From the NCBI RefSeq assembly GCF_900114055.1, contig NZ_FORR01000013.1, positions 43,546-107,545 on the forward strand: a stretch of DNA of 64,000 nucleotides, written 5' to 3'. The notes under the pieces are model-generated. The model did no database searches, was not told the origin of the DNA, and saw only the letters and a list, made by a program, of their open reading frames with translations. The stretch comes from Thermoflavimicrobium dichotomicum (GTDB taxonomy: Bacteria > Bacillota > Bacilli > Thermoactinomycetales > Thermoactinomycetaceae). The translations under genes and the position numbers were made by a program. Below, piece by piece: positions 9,146 to 18,305 of this stretch (its first letter is position 1; the number at the start of each line of letters is the position of its first letter).

Positions 9146-9529
9146 ATGGGAGTGAGAGGAATTCGTGGAGCGACAACTGTTCCACGAAATGAGCCAGAGG
9201 AAATTCGTTCAGCGGTCAGAGAGCTCATTTTTGCCATTGTCCAGGAAAATGATCTGAAGCCTGATGAGATTGCGAGTATTACGATTACTTCCACACCCGA
9301 CCTGAATGCAGCATATCCAGCTTCTGCGATTCGGACCCTTCCAAACTGGGAGTTGGTCCCCATTATTGGGGCGTGTGAATTGGATGTTCCTGGCAGTCTG
9401 CCACGTTGTATTCGCTTGATGATTTTGGTGAATACGGATAAATCGCCACAGGAAATTCGACACGTGTATCTCAATGAGGCCATTTCGCTTCGTCCTGATT
9501 TGGCTGAGAAAAATGTCATTGACAAATAG
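9146..9529 (+). CDS. aroH: Chorismate mutase, AroH type
   Basis: Converts chorismate to prephenate for phenylalanine and tyrosine. The 127 residues equal the length of Bacillus subtilis AroH, a trimeric monofunctional enzyme, and the sequence starts with the family's MGVRGIRGATTV. Later landmarks are SITITSTPDLNAAYPASAIR, an ACELDVPGSLPRCIR core with active-site residues, and the HVYLNEAISLRPDL end. The start chosen is ATG 9146 because GAGGAGGA sits just upstream; a GTG at 9131 would overlap that site. About 180 bases and a repeat copy separate it from aroB. Confidence 0.95.
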   Translation: MGVRGIRGATTVPRNEPEEIRSAVRELIFAIVQENDLKPDEIASITITSTPDLNAAYPASAIRTLPNWELVPIIGACELDVPGSLPRCIRLMILVNTDKSPQEIRHVYLNEAISLRPDLAEKNVIDK

Positions 9530-9547
9530 AAGTAAATTCGGTAAATT
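9519..9547 (+). promoter_or_regulatory. Candidate promoter of the trp operon
   Basis: TTGACA (9519-9524), 17 bases, TAAATT (9542-9547), overlapping the last codons of aroH. A transcript from here would start near 9554 and carry the whole leader described below. Confidence 0.45.
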
Positions 9548-9557
9548 CATTAATAAA

Positions 9558-9610
9558 TAGGAGACGAGTTGAGTGTGAGTCAAGGGAAGATCAGGTTAGC
9601 CATTTCATAG
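9558..9610 (+). promoter_or_regulatory. Upstream GAG cluster with an 11-codon mini-ORF in the trp leader
   Basis: TAG at 9558 is followed by GAG at 9561, 9566, 9571 and 9577, at 3-, 5-, 5- and 6-base steps. Within them a GTG (9575) opens an 11-codon frame, MSQGKIRLAIS, ending at 9610 and preceded by AGGAGA. This could be a second, weaker TRAP contact over a leader-peptide start, or the remnant of a lost gene. There are no tryptophan codons, so it is not a classical Trp leader peptide. Confidence 0.3.
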
Positions 9611-9673
9611 AGATCGTGGATTCTAGGAAAATGTTTGGCTGTTTGTCAAGATAAGGAAATATGGACGCTGTTT

Positions 9674-9722
9674 GAGCTGAGCGGAGTTGAGAATGGATCG
9701 AGCAGAGAGGAGCAGAGTGGAG
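9674..9722 (+). promoter_or_regulatory. TRAP (MtrB) RNA-binding site in the trp leader
   Basis: GAG occurs at 9674, 9679, 9684, 9689, 9700, 9705, 9710, 9715 and 9720, with TGG at the tenth position (9694): 5-base periodicity with a single 6-base step. The trp RNA-binding attenuation protein is an 11-subunit ring that binds (G/U)AG triplets separated by 2-3 bases when loaded with tryptophan. Placement ahead of a terminator and trpE is as in Bacillus subtilis. Confidence 0.88.
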
Positions 9723-9740
9723 GCTGATTGTTGAACACCC

Positions 9741-9773
9741 AAGCCGAAGCTGACCACATGCTTCGGCTTTTTT
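9741..9773 (+). terminator. trp leader attenuator terminator
   Basis: Perfect 10-bp stem AAGCCGAAGC / GCTTCGGCTT with a 9-base loop, then six T. In the TRAP model, bound TRAP lets this form. A possible antiterminator partner is TTTGGCT at 9634-9640, which can pair with 9742-9748 if one G-U pair is allowed; that pairing is inferred by eye. Confidence 0.88.
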
Positions 9774-9822
9774 GATTAGATTTTTCCTCTTGTCTTTTCC
9801 TCTTTGTTCCTCTTTTCCGTTC

Positions 9823-9844
9823 TCCTCCCCGATTCGAAGGAGGA
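9823..9844 (+). promoter_or_regulatory. Hairpin that can sequester the trpE Shine-Dalgarno
   Basis: TCCTCC (9823-9828) is complementary to GGAGGA (9839-9844), which is the trpE ribosome-binding site, across a 10-base loop. Bacillus subtilis uses a comparable TRAP-promoted SD-blocking hairpin for translational control of trpE. Confidence 0.6.
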
Positions 9845-9851
9845 AAATGGA

Positions 9852-11408
9852 TTGATTTATCCCACATATGAAGAAGTGATCAGGCTAAAGCAAGATTTTT
9901 CCATGATTCCCATTTGCAAAACGATTGTCGACGATACGGAAACACCCATTTCCCTATTCCACCGTTTTCCGCAAGCCCCCTATTCCTTTTTGTTTGAAAG
10001 CGTTGAAGGTGAACAGAAGTTTGCCCGTTATTCTTTTATGGGGACAGATCCCTTCCGCATTTTAATTGGAAAAGATGGAAGGTATACCGTGATGGATGGC
10101 AAGACCCGTTTGTCACTACAGGCAAAAGACCCACTTGATGCTTTACAGTGGTGTTTAAGTTCTGTTCGTACACCCCGCTATGCCGATTACCCTCCTTTTT
10201 TGGGCGGAGCCGTTGGTTATATCAGCTACGAGGCGATTCGTTATTTTGAACCGGTGTTGGCTACTTCGCCATTAAAAGGAGAAGGGACGGGAGCCTATGA
10301 TATTCACTTGATGTTTTATGATCGTCTACTGATTTATGACCATCTGAAACGGCATATTATTCTGGTCAAAAATATCTCCATTCATGATCAGAGTGAACAA
10401 GCGTTGAAAGCACAATATCAGCAAACCATTCATGAATTGGAAAGCTGGTATCAAGAGTTAAAGAAAGCGACCTATCAACTTTCAATCCTGCAACCTTCTG
10501 TGAATCCAGATCTTAAGGCGAACGGTACACGTTCCAATGTGACCAAGGAAAGATATATCGAGATGGTCAAACAGGCACAAAATCACATTGCTTGCGGGGA
10601 TATTTTTCAGGTTGTACTTTCGCAGCGCTGGACATGGGAGCAGGCTCCATCCCCGATGACGGTGTATCGGATCTTGCGGCAGCTTAATCCGTCCCCTTAT
10701 ATGTACTATTTAAAATTGCAGGATGAAACGATTGTGGGTACGTCACCTGAGCTTTTGGTTCAAGTGAATGATCGGATGGTACATACCCGTCCAATTGCCG
10801 GCTCACGCCCGCGGGGGAAAAATCCGCAGGAAGATGAAGCGCTGATCAAGGACCTGCTCCAGGATGAAAAAGAGATCGCCGAGCATGTGATGCTGGTTGA
10901 TTTGGGACGAAATGATGTTGGGCGGGTAGCTCGCTATGGAACGGTACGTGTCACGGAGCAAATGATCATCGAGAAATATTCCCATATCATGCATTTGGTT
11001 TCCCATGTGATCGGGGAGCTGAAACCGGAATGTAGCCCACTGGATGCGGTACGAGCCTGTTTTCCGGCTGGAACGGTGTCAGGTGCACCCAAAATTCGGG
11101 CGATGGAAATCATTGCAGAGCTGGAACCAGAACCACGGGGGGTTTATGCAGGAGCGATCGGCTATTTCAGTTTCGATGGGAATGTGGATACCTGTATTGC
11201 GATTCGGACCATTTATTTTCGGAACGGGCGTGCCTATGTGCAAGCAGGTGGAGGAATTGTCGCCGACTCGTTACCTGAAAATGAATATATGGAGTCTGTC
11301 AATAAGGCGAAAGCGATGATGAAAGCTTTGGAAATGGCAAGGCAAATGGAACAAATGGGGAGTGAACAGCATGATTCAGGACAAATTGTTGAAAGTATTG
11401 GAAGGTAA
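9852..11408 (+). CDS. trpE: Anthranilate synthase component I
   Basis: Makes anthranilate from chorismate with ammonia or glutamine nitrogen delivered by a TrpG/PabA partner. I start it at TTG 9852 because AAGGAGG (9837-9843) lies 8 bases upstream; this gives 518 residues. Visible are the N-terminal Trp-feedback region (ESVEGEQKFARYSFMG), then the chorismate-binding core: FQVVLSQRW, VGTSPELLVQ, TRPIAGSRPRG, MLVDLGRNDVGRV, PAGTVSGAPKIRAMEII and QAGGGIVADS. trpG is not in the operon, as in Bacillus where the glutaminase is shared with folate synthesis. It overlaps trpD. Confidence 0.95.
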   Translation: MIYPTYEEVIRLKQDFSMIPICKTIVDDTETPISLFHRFPQAPYSFLFESVEGEQKFARYSFMGTDPFRILIGKDGRYTVMDGKTRLSLQAKDPLDALQWCLSSVRTPRYADYPPFLGGAVGYISYEAIRYFEPVLATSPLKGEGTGAYDIHLMFYDRLLIYDHLKRHIILVKNISIHDQSEQALKAQYQQTIHELESWYQELKKATYQLSILQPSVNPDLKANGTRSNVTKERYIEMVKQAQNHIACGDIFQVVLSQRWTWEQAPSPMTVYRILRQLNPSPYMYYLKLQDETIVGTSPELLVQVNDRMVHTRPIAGSRPRGKNPQEDEALIKDLLQDEKEIAEHVMLVDLGRNDVGRVARYGTVRVTEQMIIEKYSHIMHLVSHVIGELKPECSPLDAVRACFPAGTVSGAPKIRAMEIIAELEPEPRGVYAGAIGYFSFDGNVDTCIAIRTIYFRNGRAYVQAGGGIVADSLPENEYMESVNKAKAMMKALEMARQMEQMGSEQHDSGQIVESIGR

Positions 11409-12399
11409 AGACTTATCGCGAAATGAGGCATTCACTTTCATGAATCTGATGATGAAAGGGGACATGACACCGGCACAAGTGGCAGCTTTATTGACTGCAC
11501 TCAAGATGAAGGGAGAGACGGTGGAGGAGTTAGTCGGATTTGCAGAGGGGATGCGTGCCCATGCCCGCACACTTCCACCTATGCATTCAAACACGGTGGA
11601 TACATGTGGAACAGGCGGTGATGGCAAGTATACCTTTAATATTTCCACTGCTGCAGCTTTAGTCGCTTCTGCCGCAGGGGCTTCTGTAGCCAAACATGGA
11701 AATCGCTCGGTTTCCAGTAAAAGTGGCAGCGCTGATGTGTTGGAACAGTTGGGCGTCAATATTTATTTGTCAACGGAAGAGGCCTATGATTTATTGTCTG
11801 AAACCGGCTTTTGCTTTTTGTTTGCCCCTTTGTTCCATGAATCGATGCGACATGTGATGCCGACACGGAAAGAACTGGGATTTCGGACTTGCTTTAATTT
11901 GCTGGGGCCGCTGGTGAATCCGTTTCAGGTAAAGGTGCAGTTGGTTGGGGTTTATGATGCATCTTTAACAGAAACTGTGGCGAACGTGTTAGCAGAACTT
12001 GGAAGCGAACGGGTATTGGTTGTGGCAGGACTTGACGGTTTGGACGAGATTTCGATTGCTGGCCCTACACGGATCAGTGAACTCAAAGATGGAAAAATCC
12101 AAACCTATGAGTTGACACCTGAAGACGTTCAATTAACCACACGGACCCATCCTGCCATATATACACGAGATGCGAAAGAAAGTGCCCAGCAGATTCACGC
12201 TGTATTGGATGGGGTGCCAGGAGCAGCACGCGATATTGTTCTCTTCAATGCAGGAGCGGTGCTGTATGTCGCAGGGCTTGCTTCAAATATAAAGGATGGA
12301 GTGAAACTGGCTGCCGATATGATTGATAGCGGGAAAGCCAAACAGAAACTGAATGAAGTGATTCATCAATCGTGGGAGGTTAAACATGCATATTCTTGA
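11371..12399 (+). CDS. trpD: Anthranilate phosphoribosyltransferase
   Basis: Joins anthranilate to PRPP. The 342-residue protein shows the helical N-terminal domain (LMMKGDMTPAQVAALLTALK), the PRPP loop DTCGTGGDGKYTFNIST, KHGNRSVSSKSGSADVLE, and FNLLGPLVNP, all standard. ATG 11371 is preceded by GGGGAG and overlaps the end of trpE by 38 bases, implying translational coupling; an in-frame GTG at 11362 is the alternative. The 3' end overlaps trpC by 14 bases. Confidence 0.95.
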   Translation: MIQDKLLKVLEGKDLSRNEAFTFMNLMMKGDMTPAQVAALLTALKMKGETVEELVGFAEGMRAHARTLPPMHSNTVDTCGTGGDGKYTFNISTAAALVASAAGASVAKHGNRSVSSKSGSADVLEQLGVNIYLSTEEAYDLLSETGFCFLFAPLFHESMRHVMPTRKELGFRTCFNLLGPLVNPFQVKVQLVGVYDASLTETVANVLAELGSERVLVVAGLDGLDEISIAGPTRISELKDGKIQTYELTPEDVQLTTRTHPAIYTRDAKESAQQIHAVLDGVPGAARDIVLFNAGAVLYVAGLASNIKDGVKLAADMIDSGKAKQKLNEVIHQSWEVKHAYS

Positions 12400-13162
12400 T
12401 CGGATTGTTGAAGTGAAAAAGCAAGAGTTAGGGCAGTTATCCTATACGGAAAAAGATTGGGAACAAGCTCGTCGACTTCCTGCCGGTCTATCGTTGGCTG
12501 AAGCGCTTACCGCATCACCCACGCTATCGATTATAGCGGAAATCAAACCGGCCTCTCCAGTCAAAGGAGTCATTCGTTCTGAAGTGGATCCCGTGACCAT
12601 TGCCAAAGGATACGAACAGGCAGGGGCGGCAGCGATTTCTGTTTTGACTGACTCTTCCTTCTTTCGGGCCAATCGGGAAAATTTAGTCAGAGCAAAACAG
12701 GCGATCCATATTCCCGTATTGCGTAAAGATTTTATCATTGATCCGCGGCAAGTGCTGGAAAGCAAGCTCTTGGGTGCTGATGCGATCTTGCTGATTGCTA
12801 CCATTCTCACGCGAGAAGAATTGCTCTCGCTTACACGGCTGGCACATGAATTAAACATGGAGGTCCTTGTAGAAGTTTATGATGAATCGGAATTGGAAAG
12901 AGCACTGGATTGCCAACCGGATGTGCTGGGGATCAATAATCGGAATTTGACCGATTTTACTGTCGATATTGAAAATACGGAGAAGATTTTCTCCCAGATC
13001 GAGGCATTTATTCCTGTGATTAGTGAAAGTGGGATTTTGTCGATTGAAGATGCCAAGCGAGTTGCCCAAATCGGAGTCGATGGAGTTTTGATTGGAGAAT
13101 ATTTCATGCGCCACAATCGTCCAGAAGAAGCAGTTCGGCAAATGATAGGTGAGCTGACATGA
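12386..13162 (+). CDS. trpC: Indole-3-glycerol phosphate synthase
   Basis: Closes the indole ring from CdRP. The 258-residue TIM barrel shows IIAEIKPASPVKG (catalytic lysine and phosphate region), ISVLTDSSFF, VLRKDFIIDPRQV, LGINNRNLTDFTVD and SESGILS..A, followed by GVLIGEYFMR. The start overlaps trpD (ATGCATATT after GGGAGG) and the stop overlaps trpF by 4 bases. Not fused to trpF, unlike in enterics. Confidence 0.95.
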   Translation: MHILDRIVEVKKQELGQLSYTEKDWEQARRLPAGLSLAEALTASPTLSIIAEIKPASPVKGVIRSEVDPVTIAKGYEQAGAAAISVLTDSSFFRANRENLVRAKQAIHIPVLRKDFIIDPRQVLESKLLGADAILLIATILTREELLSLTRLAHELNMEVLVEVYDESELERALDCQPDVLGINNRNLTDFTVDIENTEKIFSQIEAFIPVISESGILSIEDAKRVAQIGVDGVLIGEYFMRHNRPEEAVRQMIGELT

Positions 13163-13809
13163 GACCAACTCAAATCAAGTTGTGTGGTTTTCGAAAGGCA
13201 GAGGATATCCGAAAAATCCAGGGAATACCGGTTGATGCAGTGGGATTTATTTTGGTGCCGGGTCGTAAGCGAACGGTCGATGAAAGGGAGTTGCCCCGTT
13301 TGCTCGCTGAGGCACCGAAAGAGGCGAAGACGGTGGGAGTTTTTCTGAATCCGACCCTCCATGAAGTAGCCAAATGGCTGCAAATTGCATCTTTTGATGC
13401 CATACAGTTGCATGGAACCGAATCCCCACTCTTTTGCCATTGGATCAAAAAGAGGTTTTCGGTACAGGTGATCAAAACGTTCCATCCTACGGAGGAGAAT
13501 TTCCAGGAACAGATTGAAGCCTATCAATCGGTCATCGATATCGCCTTATTGGATCATGCACGCGGGGGGACAGGAACGACCTATGACTGGAACTTGATTC
13601 CTGCTTTTCAAGAGGCATGTCAAAAACGAAACATTCCTCTGTGGGTAGCGGGTGGGATTACGCCAGAGAATGTAAGAGATCTGGTGGAACAGGTGCAACC
13701 GGATGGCATAGATGTATCGAGCGGAATCGAAACCAATGGATATAAGGATGAAGCCAAAATCAGAACATTAGTAGAAAGAGTGAGACAATATGAATCCATA
13801 CACACGTGA
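13159..13809 (+). CDS. trpF: Phosphoribosylanthranilate isomerase
   Basis: Converts phosphoribosyl anthranilate to CdRP; a 216-residue TIM barrel. Landmarks are the N-terminal [12 protein letters not shown] with the catalytic cysteine, [48 protein letters not shown] with the catalytic aspartate, [11 protein letters not shown] and [18 protein letters not shown] overlaps the trpC stop in ATGA form; the gene overlaps trpB by 20 bases. Confidence 0.95.
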   Translation: MRPTQIKLCGFRKAEDIRKIQGIPVDAVGFILVPGRKRTVDERELPRLLAEAPKEAKTVGVFLNPTLHEVAKWLQIASFDAIQLHGTESPLFCHWIKKRFSVQVIKTFHPTEENFQEQIEAYQSVIDIALLDHARGGTGTTYDWNLIPAFQEACQKRNIPLWVAGGITPENVRDLVEQVQPDGIDVSSGIETNGYKDEAKIRTLVERVRQYESIHT

Positions 13810-14980
13810 TCGCTTTGGCGAATACGGTGGACGATTTGTAGCGGAAACATTGATGAATGCCCTCTTTGAAGTGGAACAGGCCTTTTATAAGGCAGTGGAA
13901 GATGAGCAATTCCATAAAGAATTAAAGCAGCTTTATGTTCATTATTCCGGTCGTCCGACTCCCCTCACTTTTGCTGAGCGGCTCACAGAATATGCAGGTG
14001 GGGCCAGGATTTACCTGAAGCGGGAGGATCTGAATCATACGGGGGCACATAAGATCAATAACACACTGGGACAAGCCCTGTTGGCGAAACGAATGGGTAA
14101 AAAGAAGCTGATCGCCGAAACTGGAGCTGGTCAACATGGAGTTGCGACAGCGACGGTAGCCGCTTTATTGGGGATGGAGTGCCAGGTATATATGGGGGCA
14201 GAAGATGTGAAACGGCAACAGTTGAACGTGTTTCGGATGGAACTGTTGGGAGCAGAGGTGATTCCCGTCCATTCAGGATCACGGACACTCAAGGATGCCA
14301 CGAATGAAGCTTTGCGCCAATGGGTGGCCCAAGTGGAAGAAGCCTTTTATCTGATTGGTTCTGTGGTCGGACCGCATCCTTATCCACAGATGGTGAAGTA
14401 TTTTCAGCGGGTAATCGGAGATGAAGCCAGGGAGCAATGTTTGCAAAAAGAAGGGCGGCTCCCTGATGATGTGGTGGCTTGTGTGGGCGGTGGCAGCAAT
14501 GCGATGGGGATGTTTGCCGCTTTTCTGGAAGATGAACAAGTCCGGTTACATGGAGTGGAAGCAGGGGGGAAAGGGTTGGATACTCCTTACCATGCTGCTA
14601 CCTTAAGTAAAGGTCGCCCGGGTGTTTTGCACGGTGCCTATACTTATTTGTTGCAGGATGCATTTGGACAAATCAAGCCGGCTCATTCCATTTCCGCCGG
14701 TTTGGATTATCCAGGGGTAGGACCTGAACATGCTTTTCTAAAAGACAGTCAGCGTGTTCGCTATACAGCCATCACCGACCAGGAGGCATTGGAAGCGGTG
14801 TCGCTCTTGTGTCGTTACGAAGGCATCCTGCCTGCATTGGAATCGGCTCATGCCATAGCGGAAGCACTGAAATTGGCAAGCCAGCGAACGAAAGAGGAAG
14901 TGATTTTGGTTTGTCTGTCCGGACGTGGCGATAAAGATGTGGAAACCATTCGATCTTATATGGAGGAGAAACAATCATGA
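13790..14980 (+). CDS. trpB: Tryptophan synthase beta subunit
   Basis: PLP enzyme that condenses indole with serine. The 396 residues are usual for the TrpB1 type that pairs with TrpA. Motifs are [14 protein letters not shown], the PLP lysine in [41 protein letters not shown] and [16 protein letters not shown]. It begins within the end of trpF after a weak ribosome site and ends with an ATGA overlap into trpA, fitting the alpha2-beta2 complex. Confidence 0.96.
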   Translation: MNPYTRDRFGEYGGRFVAETLMNALFEVEQAFYKAVEDEQFHKELKQLYVHYSGRPTPLTFAERLTEYAGGARIYLKREDLNHTGAHKINNTLGQALLAKRMGKKKLIAETGAGQHGVATATVAALLGMECQVYMGAEDVKRQQLNVFRMELLGAEVIPVHSGSRTLKDATNEALRQWVAQVEEAFYLIGSVVGPHPYPQMVKYFQRVIGDEAREQCLQKEGRLPDDVVACVGGGSNAMGMFAAFLEDEQVRLHGVEAGGKGLDTPYHAATLSKGRPGVLHGAYTYLLQDAFGQIKPAHSISAGLDYPGVGPEHAFLKDSQRVRYTAITDQEALEAVSLLCRYEGILPALESAHAIAEALKLASQRTKEEVILVCLSGRGDKDVETIRSYMEEKQS

Positions 14981-15774
14981 ATCGACTGCAAATGGCCTTT
15001 GAACACAATCAACCCCCTCGTCTGATTCCCTTTATCATGACAGGCGATCCTTGCCTGGAAGCAACCGTCGATTTACTTTTGGAGCTGGAAAAGGTGGGGG
15101 TAACAGCGATTGAACTCGGAGTTCCTTTTTCAGATCCCACGGCAGATGGCCCCGTCATTCAGGCAGCGAGTGAACGAGCCCTCGGACAGGGAGTCACCTG
15201 TCATGATGTGTTGCAAGTAGGAAAAATGGCACGACAAAAAGGATGTAAAACACCGCTCATTTTATTTTCATATCTCAATCCGTTACTCCAGTATGGATTG
15301 GAGAAAATCGTACAGGAAGCAAGTGAGATTGGATTTGATGGACTGATTGTACCGGATTTGCCCTATGAAGAAAGTGAAACTTTAAATCAACAATGCAAAC
15401 AATACCATCTTCCCTTGATTCGCTTTGTCGCTCCTACCTCCAAACAGCGAATGAAGAAAATCGCCCATGATGCCCAAGGTTTTTTGTATTGCATTTCTTC
15501 TTTGGGCACAACGGGTGTCCGGCAGGCCTTTGACCGTCGGGTGGAAACTTTTTTGCAAGAAGTGAAAGAATTAAGCAAGATTCCGATTGCGATTGGATTT
15601 GGCATTTCGAAACGGGAACATGTCGACTACTTTTCACAATTTGCAGATGCGGTGATTGTGGGAAGTGCACTGGTCAAAAAGATCGAGGAACGAAGCGAGA
15701 AGCTGGTCCATCCAGCGTCACGTCCATCTGCCCTGCAAGAAATCATAACGTTTGTCAAAGAACTAAGAAAATAG
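14977..15774 (+). CDS. trpA: Tryptophan synthase alpha subunit
   Basis: Cleaves indole-glycerol phosphate to indole, channelled to TrpB. The 265-residue barrel shows IPFIMTGDP, the catalytic glutamate in [42 protein letters not shown] with the catalytic aspartate, and [11 protein letters not shown]. Start overlaps trpB by 4 bases. Confidence 0.95.
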   Translation: MNRLQMAFEHNQPPRLIPFIMTGDPCLEATVDLLLELEKVGVTAIELGVPFSDPTADGPVIQAASERALGQGVTCHDVLQVGKMARQKGCKTPLILFSYLNPLLQYGLEKIVQEASEIGFDGLIVPDLPYEESETLNQQCKQYHLPLIRFVAPTSKQRMKKIAHDAQGFLYCISSLGTTGVRQAFDRRVETFLQEVKELSKIPIAIGFGISKREHVDYFSQFADAVIVGSALVKKIEERSEKLVHPASRPSALQEIITFVKELRK

Positions 15775-15811
15775 TATGATAAAAGATAAAAAACTGAGAG
15801 GAAAATGGAGC

Positions 15812-16912
15812 ATGAAAGCAAAAGCATCCATACAAGGATTGGAACCTTACCAACCAGGAAAATCACTAGAAGAAGTTAAACGTGAACTTGGATTGACACA
15901 AGTCATCAAGTTGGCTTCCAATGAAAATCCATATGGTTGTTCTTCTCGTGTTTTTGAAGCTTTGGAAACGATGAAGAATCGGCTTCATTTTTATCCTGAT
16001 GGATCCGCCAGAGAACTGAAAGAAAAACTGGCGGATCATTTGGAAGTGGACGAGCGGCGACTGATTCTGGGAAATGGGTCCGATGAGGTGATTCAAATCC
16101 TCTGTCGTACTTTTCTGGAACCAGGTTCGGAGTCGGTCATGGCTGATCTGACTTTCTCCCGCTATGAGGCAGGTGTGCGTATTGAAGGGGCAACTCCGGT
16201 AAAAGTTCCTTTAAAAGAAGGAACCCATGACCTTGAAGCCATGCTTGCAGCGATCACAGACCAAACCCGGATTGTCTGGATTTGCAATCCCAATAATCCG
16301 ACCGGGACGATCGTCAGTCATGAAGCATTAAGCGATTTTCTGGATCGGATACCCGAACATGTGTTGGTTGTTCTCGATGAAGCTTACCATGAATACGTAA
16401 CGGATCCCTCTTACCCTGATTCGATTTCCCTGCTGGATTATAATCCACAGATTGTGATCCTGCGTACCTTTTCCAAGATTTACGGGCTTGCCAGTTTTCG
16501 GATCGGTTATGGTATTACCCATCCCGATCTCATACGGGAAATGGAGCGTGTCCGTGAACCTTTCAATGTCAATGGCCTGGCACAGCAAGCGGCAATCGCG
16601 GCATTGGAAGATCAAAGCTTTATTACATATTGTCGAATGCAAAATCGTCGGGGTATTGATCAGATTACCAGGAAATTGGAAGAGTTAGGATTGGAATATT
16701 TCCCGGCGCATGGCAATTTCGTTTTCTTTGATGCCAAAATCCCGGGAGAAGAAGTATTTCAATTTTTGCTGAGAAAAGGTTTGATCGTGCGAACGGGGTT
16801 TGGCCCGACGAATGTTCGGATCACTGTAGGGAAAGAAGAAGAAAATGACCAGTTGCTCCAAGCTTTGGAAGAATTAATCATCAGCAAACGAGGGTTGGCA
16901 AGCAATGTGTGA
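15812..16912 (+). CDS. hisC: Histidinol-phosphate (aromatic) aminotransferase
   Basis: Class I/II PLP aminotransferase of 366 residues; in Bacillus the enzyme at this locus serves histidine synthesis and also transaminates phenylpyruvate and hydroxyphenylpyruvate. Landmarks are KLASNENPYG, FYPDGSARELKEKLA, LGNGSDEVIQIL, WICNPNNPTGTIV, LDEAYHEYV and RTFSKIYGLASFRIGYG with the PLP lysine. ATG 15812 starts the usual MKAKASIQGLEPYQPGKS N terminus; an ATG at 15776 in frame would add 12 atypical residues. It overlaps tyrA by 8 bases. Confidence 0.94.
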   Translation: MKAKASIQGLEPYQPGKSLEEVKRELGLTQVIKLASNENPYGCSSRVFEALETMKNRLHFYPDGSARELKEKLADHLEVDERRLILGNGSDEVIQILCRTFLEPGSESVMADLTFSRYEAGVRIEGATPVKVPLKEGTHDLEAMLAAITDQTRIVWICNPNNPTGTIVSHEALSDFLDRIPEHVLVVLDEAYHEYVTDPSYPDSISLLDYNPQIVILRTFSKIYGLASFRIGYGITHPDLIREMERVREPFNVNGLAQQAAIAALEDQSFITYCRMQNRRGIDQITRKLEELGLEYFPAHGNFVFFDAKIPGEEVFQFLLRKGLIVRTGFGPTNVRITVGKEEENDQLLQALEELIISKRGLASNV

Positions 16913-18041
16913 AACCGTAGCAATTTTAGGCGTTGGTTTGATTGGAGGTTCTTTGGCACTCAGTTTTAAGGAACGTACCTGCCTAAGAGTGATTGGCTTT
17001 GACCTTTATGAGGAAGATCTGGCCTTTGCCAAAGCGGCTGGGGCGATTGACGAAGGATATACCAAACTGCTTCCTGCTGTACAGGATGCCGATTATATTT
17101 TCATTGCCCTTCCTGTGGACAAAATCAAGCAAGCGATTCACAGTTTGACAGAGCTGCCACTGAAGCCGAATGTCATGATCAGTGATGTGGGAAGTACAAA
17201 AGCGGAAATCGTTCAAAAAGGCAGAGCTTTAAATCAACAAGGGATCACCTTTATTGGTGGACATCCGATGGCTGGATCACACCGATCCGGTTTTAAGGCA
17301 GCACATTCCCTTCTTTTTGAAAATGCGTACTATGTCTTGACTCCTGATCCCGATACTCCCAACGAATCGGTCGAACAACTGCGTCAGCTGATTGAAAAAG
17401 CCACCAAGGCACAAGTGGTGCTGATGGATGCAGAAGAACATGATCGCGTCGTTGGAGCGATTAGCCATTTACCCCATATCATTGCCTCTGGTCTCGTGTA
17501 TCAAGTCGGGAAATACAGTGAAGAAAATGAATGGTTTCATCGGCTTGCCGCTGGAGGATTTCGCGATCTGACAAGGATCGCTTCCAGTCATCCGATCATG
17601 TGGCGAGATATTTTGCTCAGCAATGTACGGGAATTGGTTCCCTTGATGGATGATTGGATTGAGCAGATGAAGGAGTTTCAGTTGGCGATTATTCGGAGAG
17701 ATGCGGAGAAAATCGAGCATCTGTTTGATCGGGCCCGGCGTTTGCGGGATCAACTGCCAGACCGAAAGAAAGGAATCATTGTCCGTACGTATGCCTGTTA
17801 TCTGGATGTACCCGATCGTCCGGGAGTCATTGCCGACATCGCTACTCATCTGGCTAATGAAGAAATTAACTTGAGTAATATTGGTGTCTTGGAAAATAGA
17901 GAAGATGCTCCGGGAATATTGCAGCTGACCTTCCGTCAGGAAGAAGATTATCGGCGTGCTGTGCAGTGTTTGCGTAGCAAAGGGTATATTGTGTTTACGA
18001 ATGATGAAAAGGAAGAAAAAGACCTGGTATCTGTTAAATAA
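16905..18041 (+). CDS. tyrA: Prephenate dehydrogenase with C-terminal ACT domain
   Basis: Oxidises prephenate to hydroxyphenylpyruvate for tyrosine. The 378-residue protein has an NAD-binding N terminus (AILGVGLIGGSLALSF), the ISDVGSTKAEIV and GGHPMAGSHRSG motifs, a helical middle with AISHLPHIIASGL and an ACT domain from about 298 (CYLDVPDRPGVIADIATHLA) that probably senses an aromatic amino acid. It closes the overlapping run of genes. In Bacillus subtilis EPSP synthase follows; here it does not. Confidence 0.94.
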   Translation: MCETVAILGVGLIGGSLALSFKERTCLRVIGFDLYEEDLAFAKAAGAIDEGYTKLLPAVQDADYIFIALPVDKIKQAIHSLTELPLKPNVMISDVGSTKAEIVQKGRALNQQGITFIGGHPMAGSHRSGFKAAHSLLFENAYYVLTPDPDTPNESVEQLRQLIEKATKAQVVLMDAEEHDRVVGAISHLPHIIASGLVYQVGKYSEENEWFHRLAAGGFRDLTRIASSHPIMWRDILLSNVRELVPLMDDWIEQMKEFQLAIIRRDAEKIEHLFDRARRLRDQLPDRKKGIIVRTYACYLDVPDRPGVIADIATHLANEEINLSNIGVLENREDAPGILQLTFRQEEDYRRAVQCLRSKGYIVFTNDEKEEKDLVSVK

Positions 18042-18161
18042 AGAATATCCCGGCATGGGACGGGGTGAAGATACATCTCTGAATTCCAGGAATCCCTTGG
18101 CTTCAGCCGTCAGAAGTGTCCATGACACAGATTCTTTTTTGGGAGAAATTAGAAAATTCCA

Positions 18162-18191
18162 TTGACTATGTTTCTCTTTCCCGATTATAAT
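18162..18191 (+). promoter_or_regulatory. Sigma-A-like promoter
   Basis: TTGACT (18162-18167), 18 bases, TATAAT (18186-18191). The transcript would run through the terminator-like hairpin at 18238 before the membrane protein gene. Confidence 0.6.
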
Positions 18192-18237
18192 TATTGGTAC
18201 AGTATGCTTTCTCTCCACTCCTGTTCGTTTCCATCGA

Positions 18238-18269
18238 GAACCGTTCGAGCCAGAACGGTTCTTTTTTTA
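18238..18269 (+). terminator. Terminator-like hairpin in the leader of the 18.3 kb gene
   Basis: GAACCGTTC / GAACGGTTC with a 6-base loop, then seven T. Because a promoter lies about 50 bases upstream and a gene 37 bases downstream, it could be an attenuator rather than only the end of the tyrA transcript. Confidence 0.75.
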
Positions 18270-18305
18270 TCGCTCGATTCATACCCTCTGTTAAGGGGGT
18301 TGTCT

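Noticed and set aside
9530..9660. T-box or classical Trp leader peptide before trpE
   Set aside because: No T-box core sequence and no tandem Trp codons; the TRAP site explains the leader.
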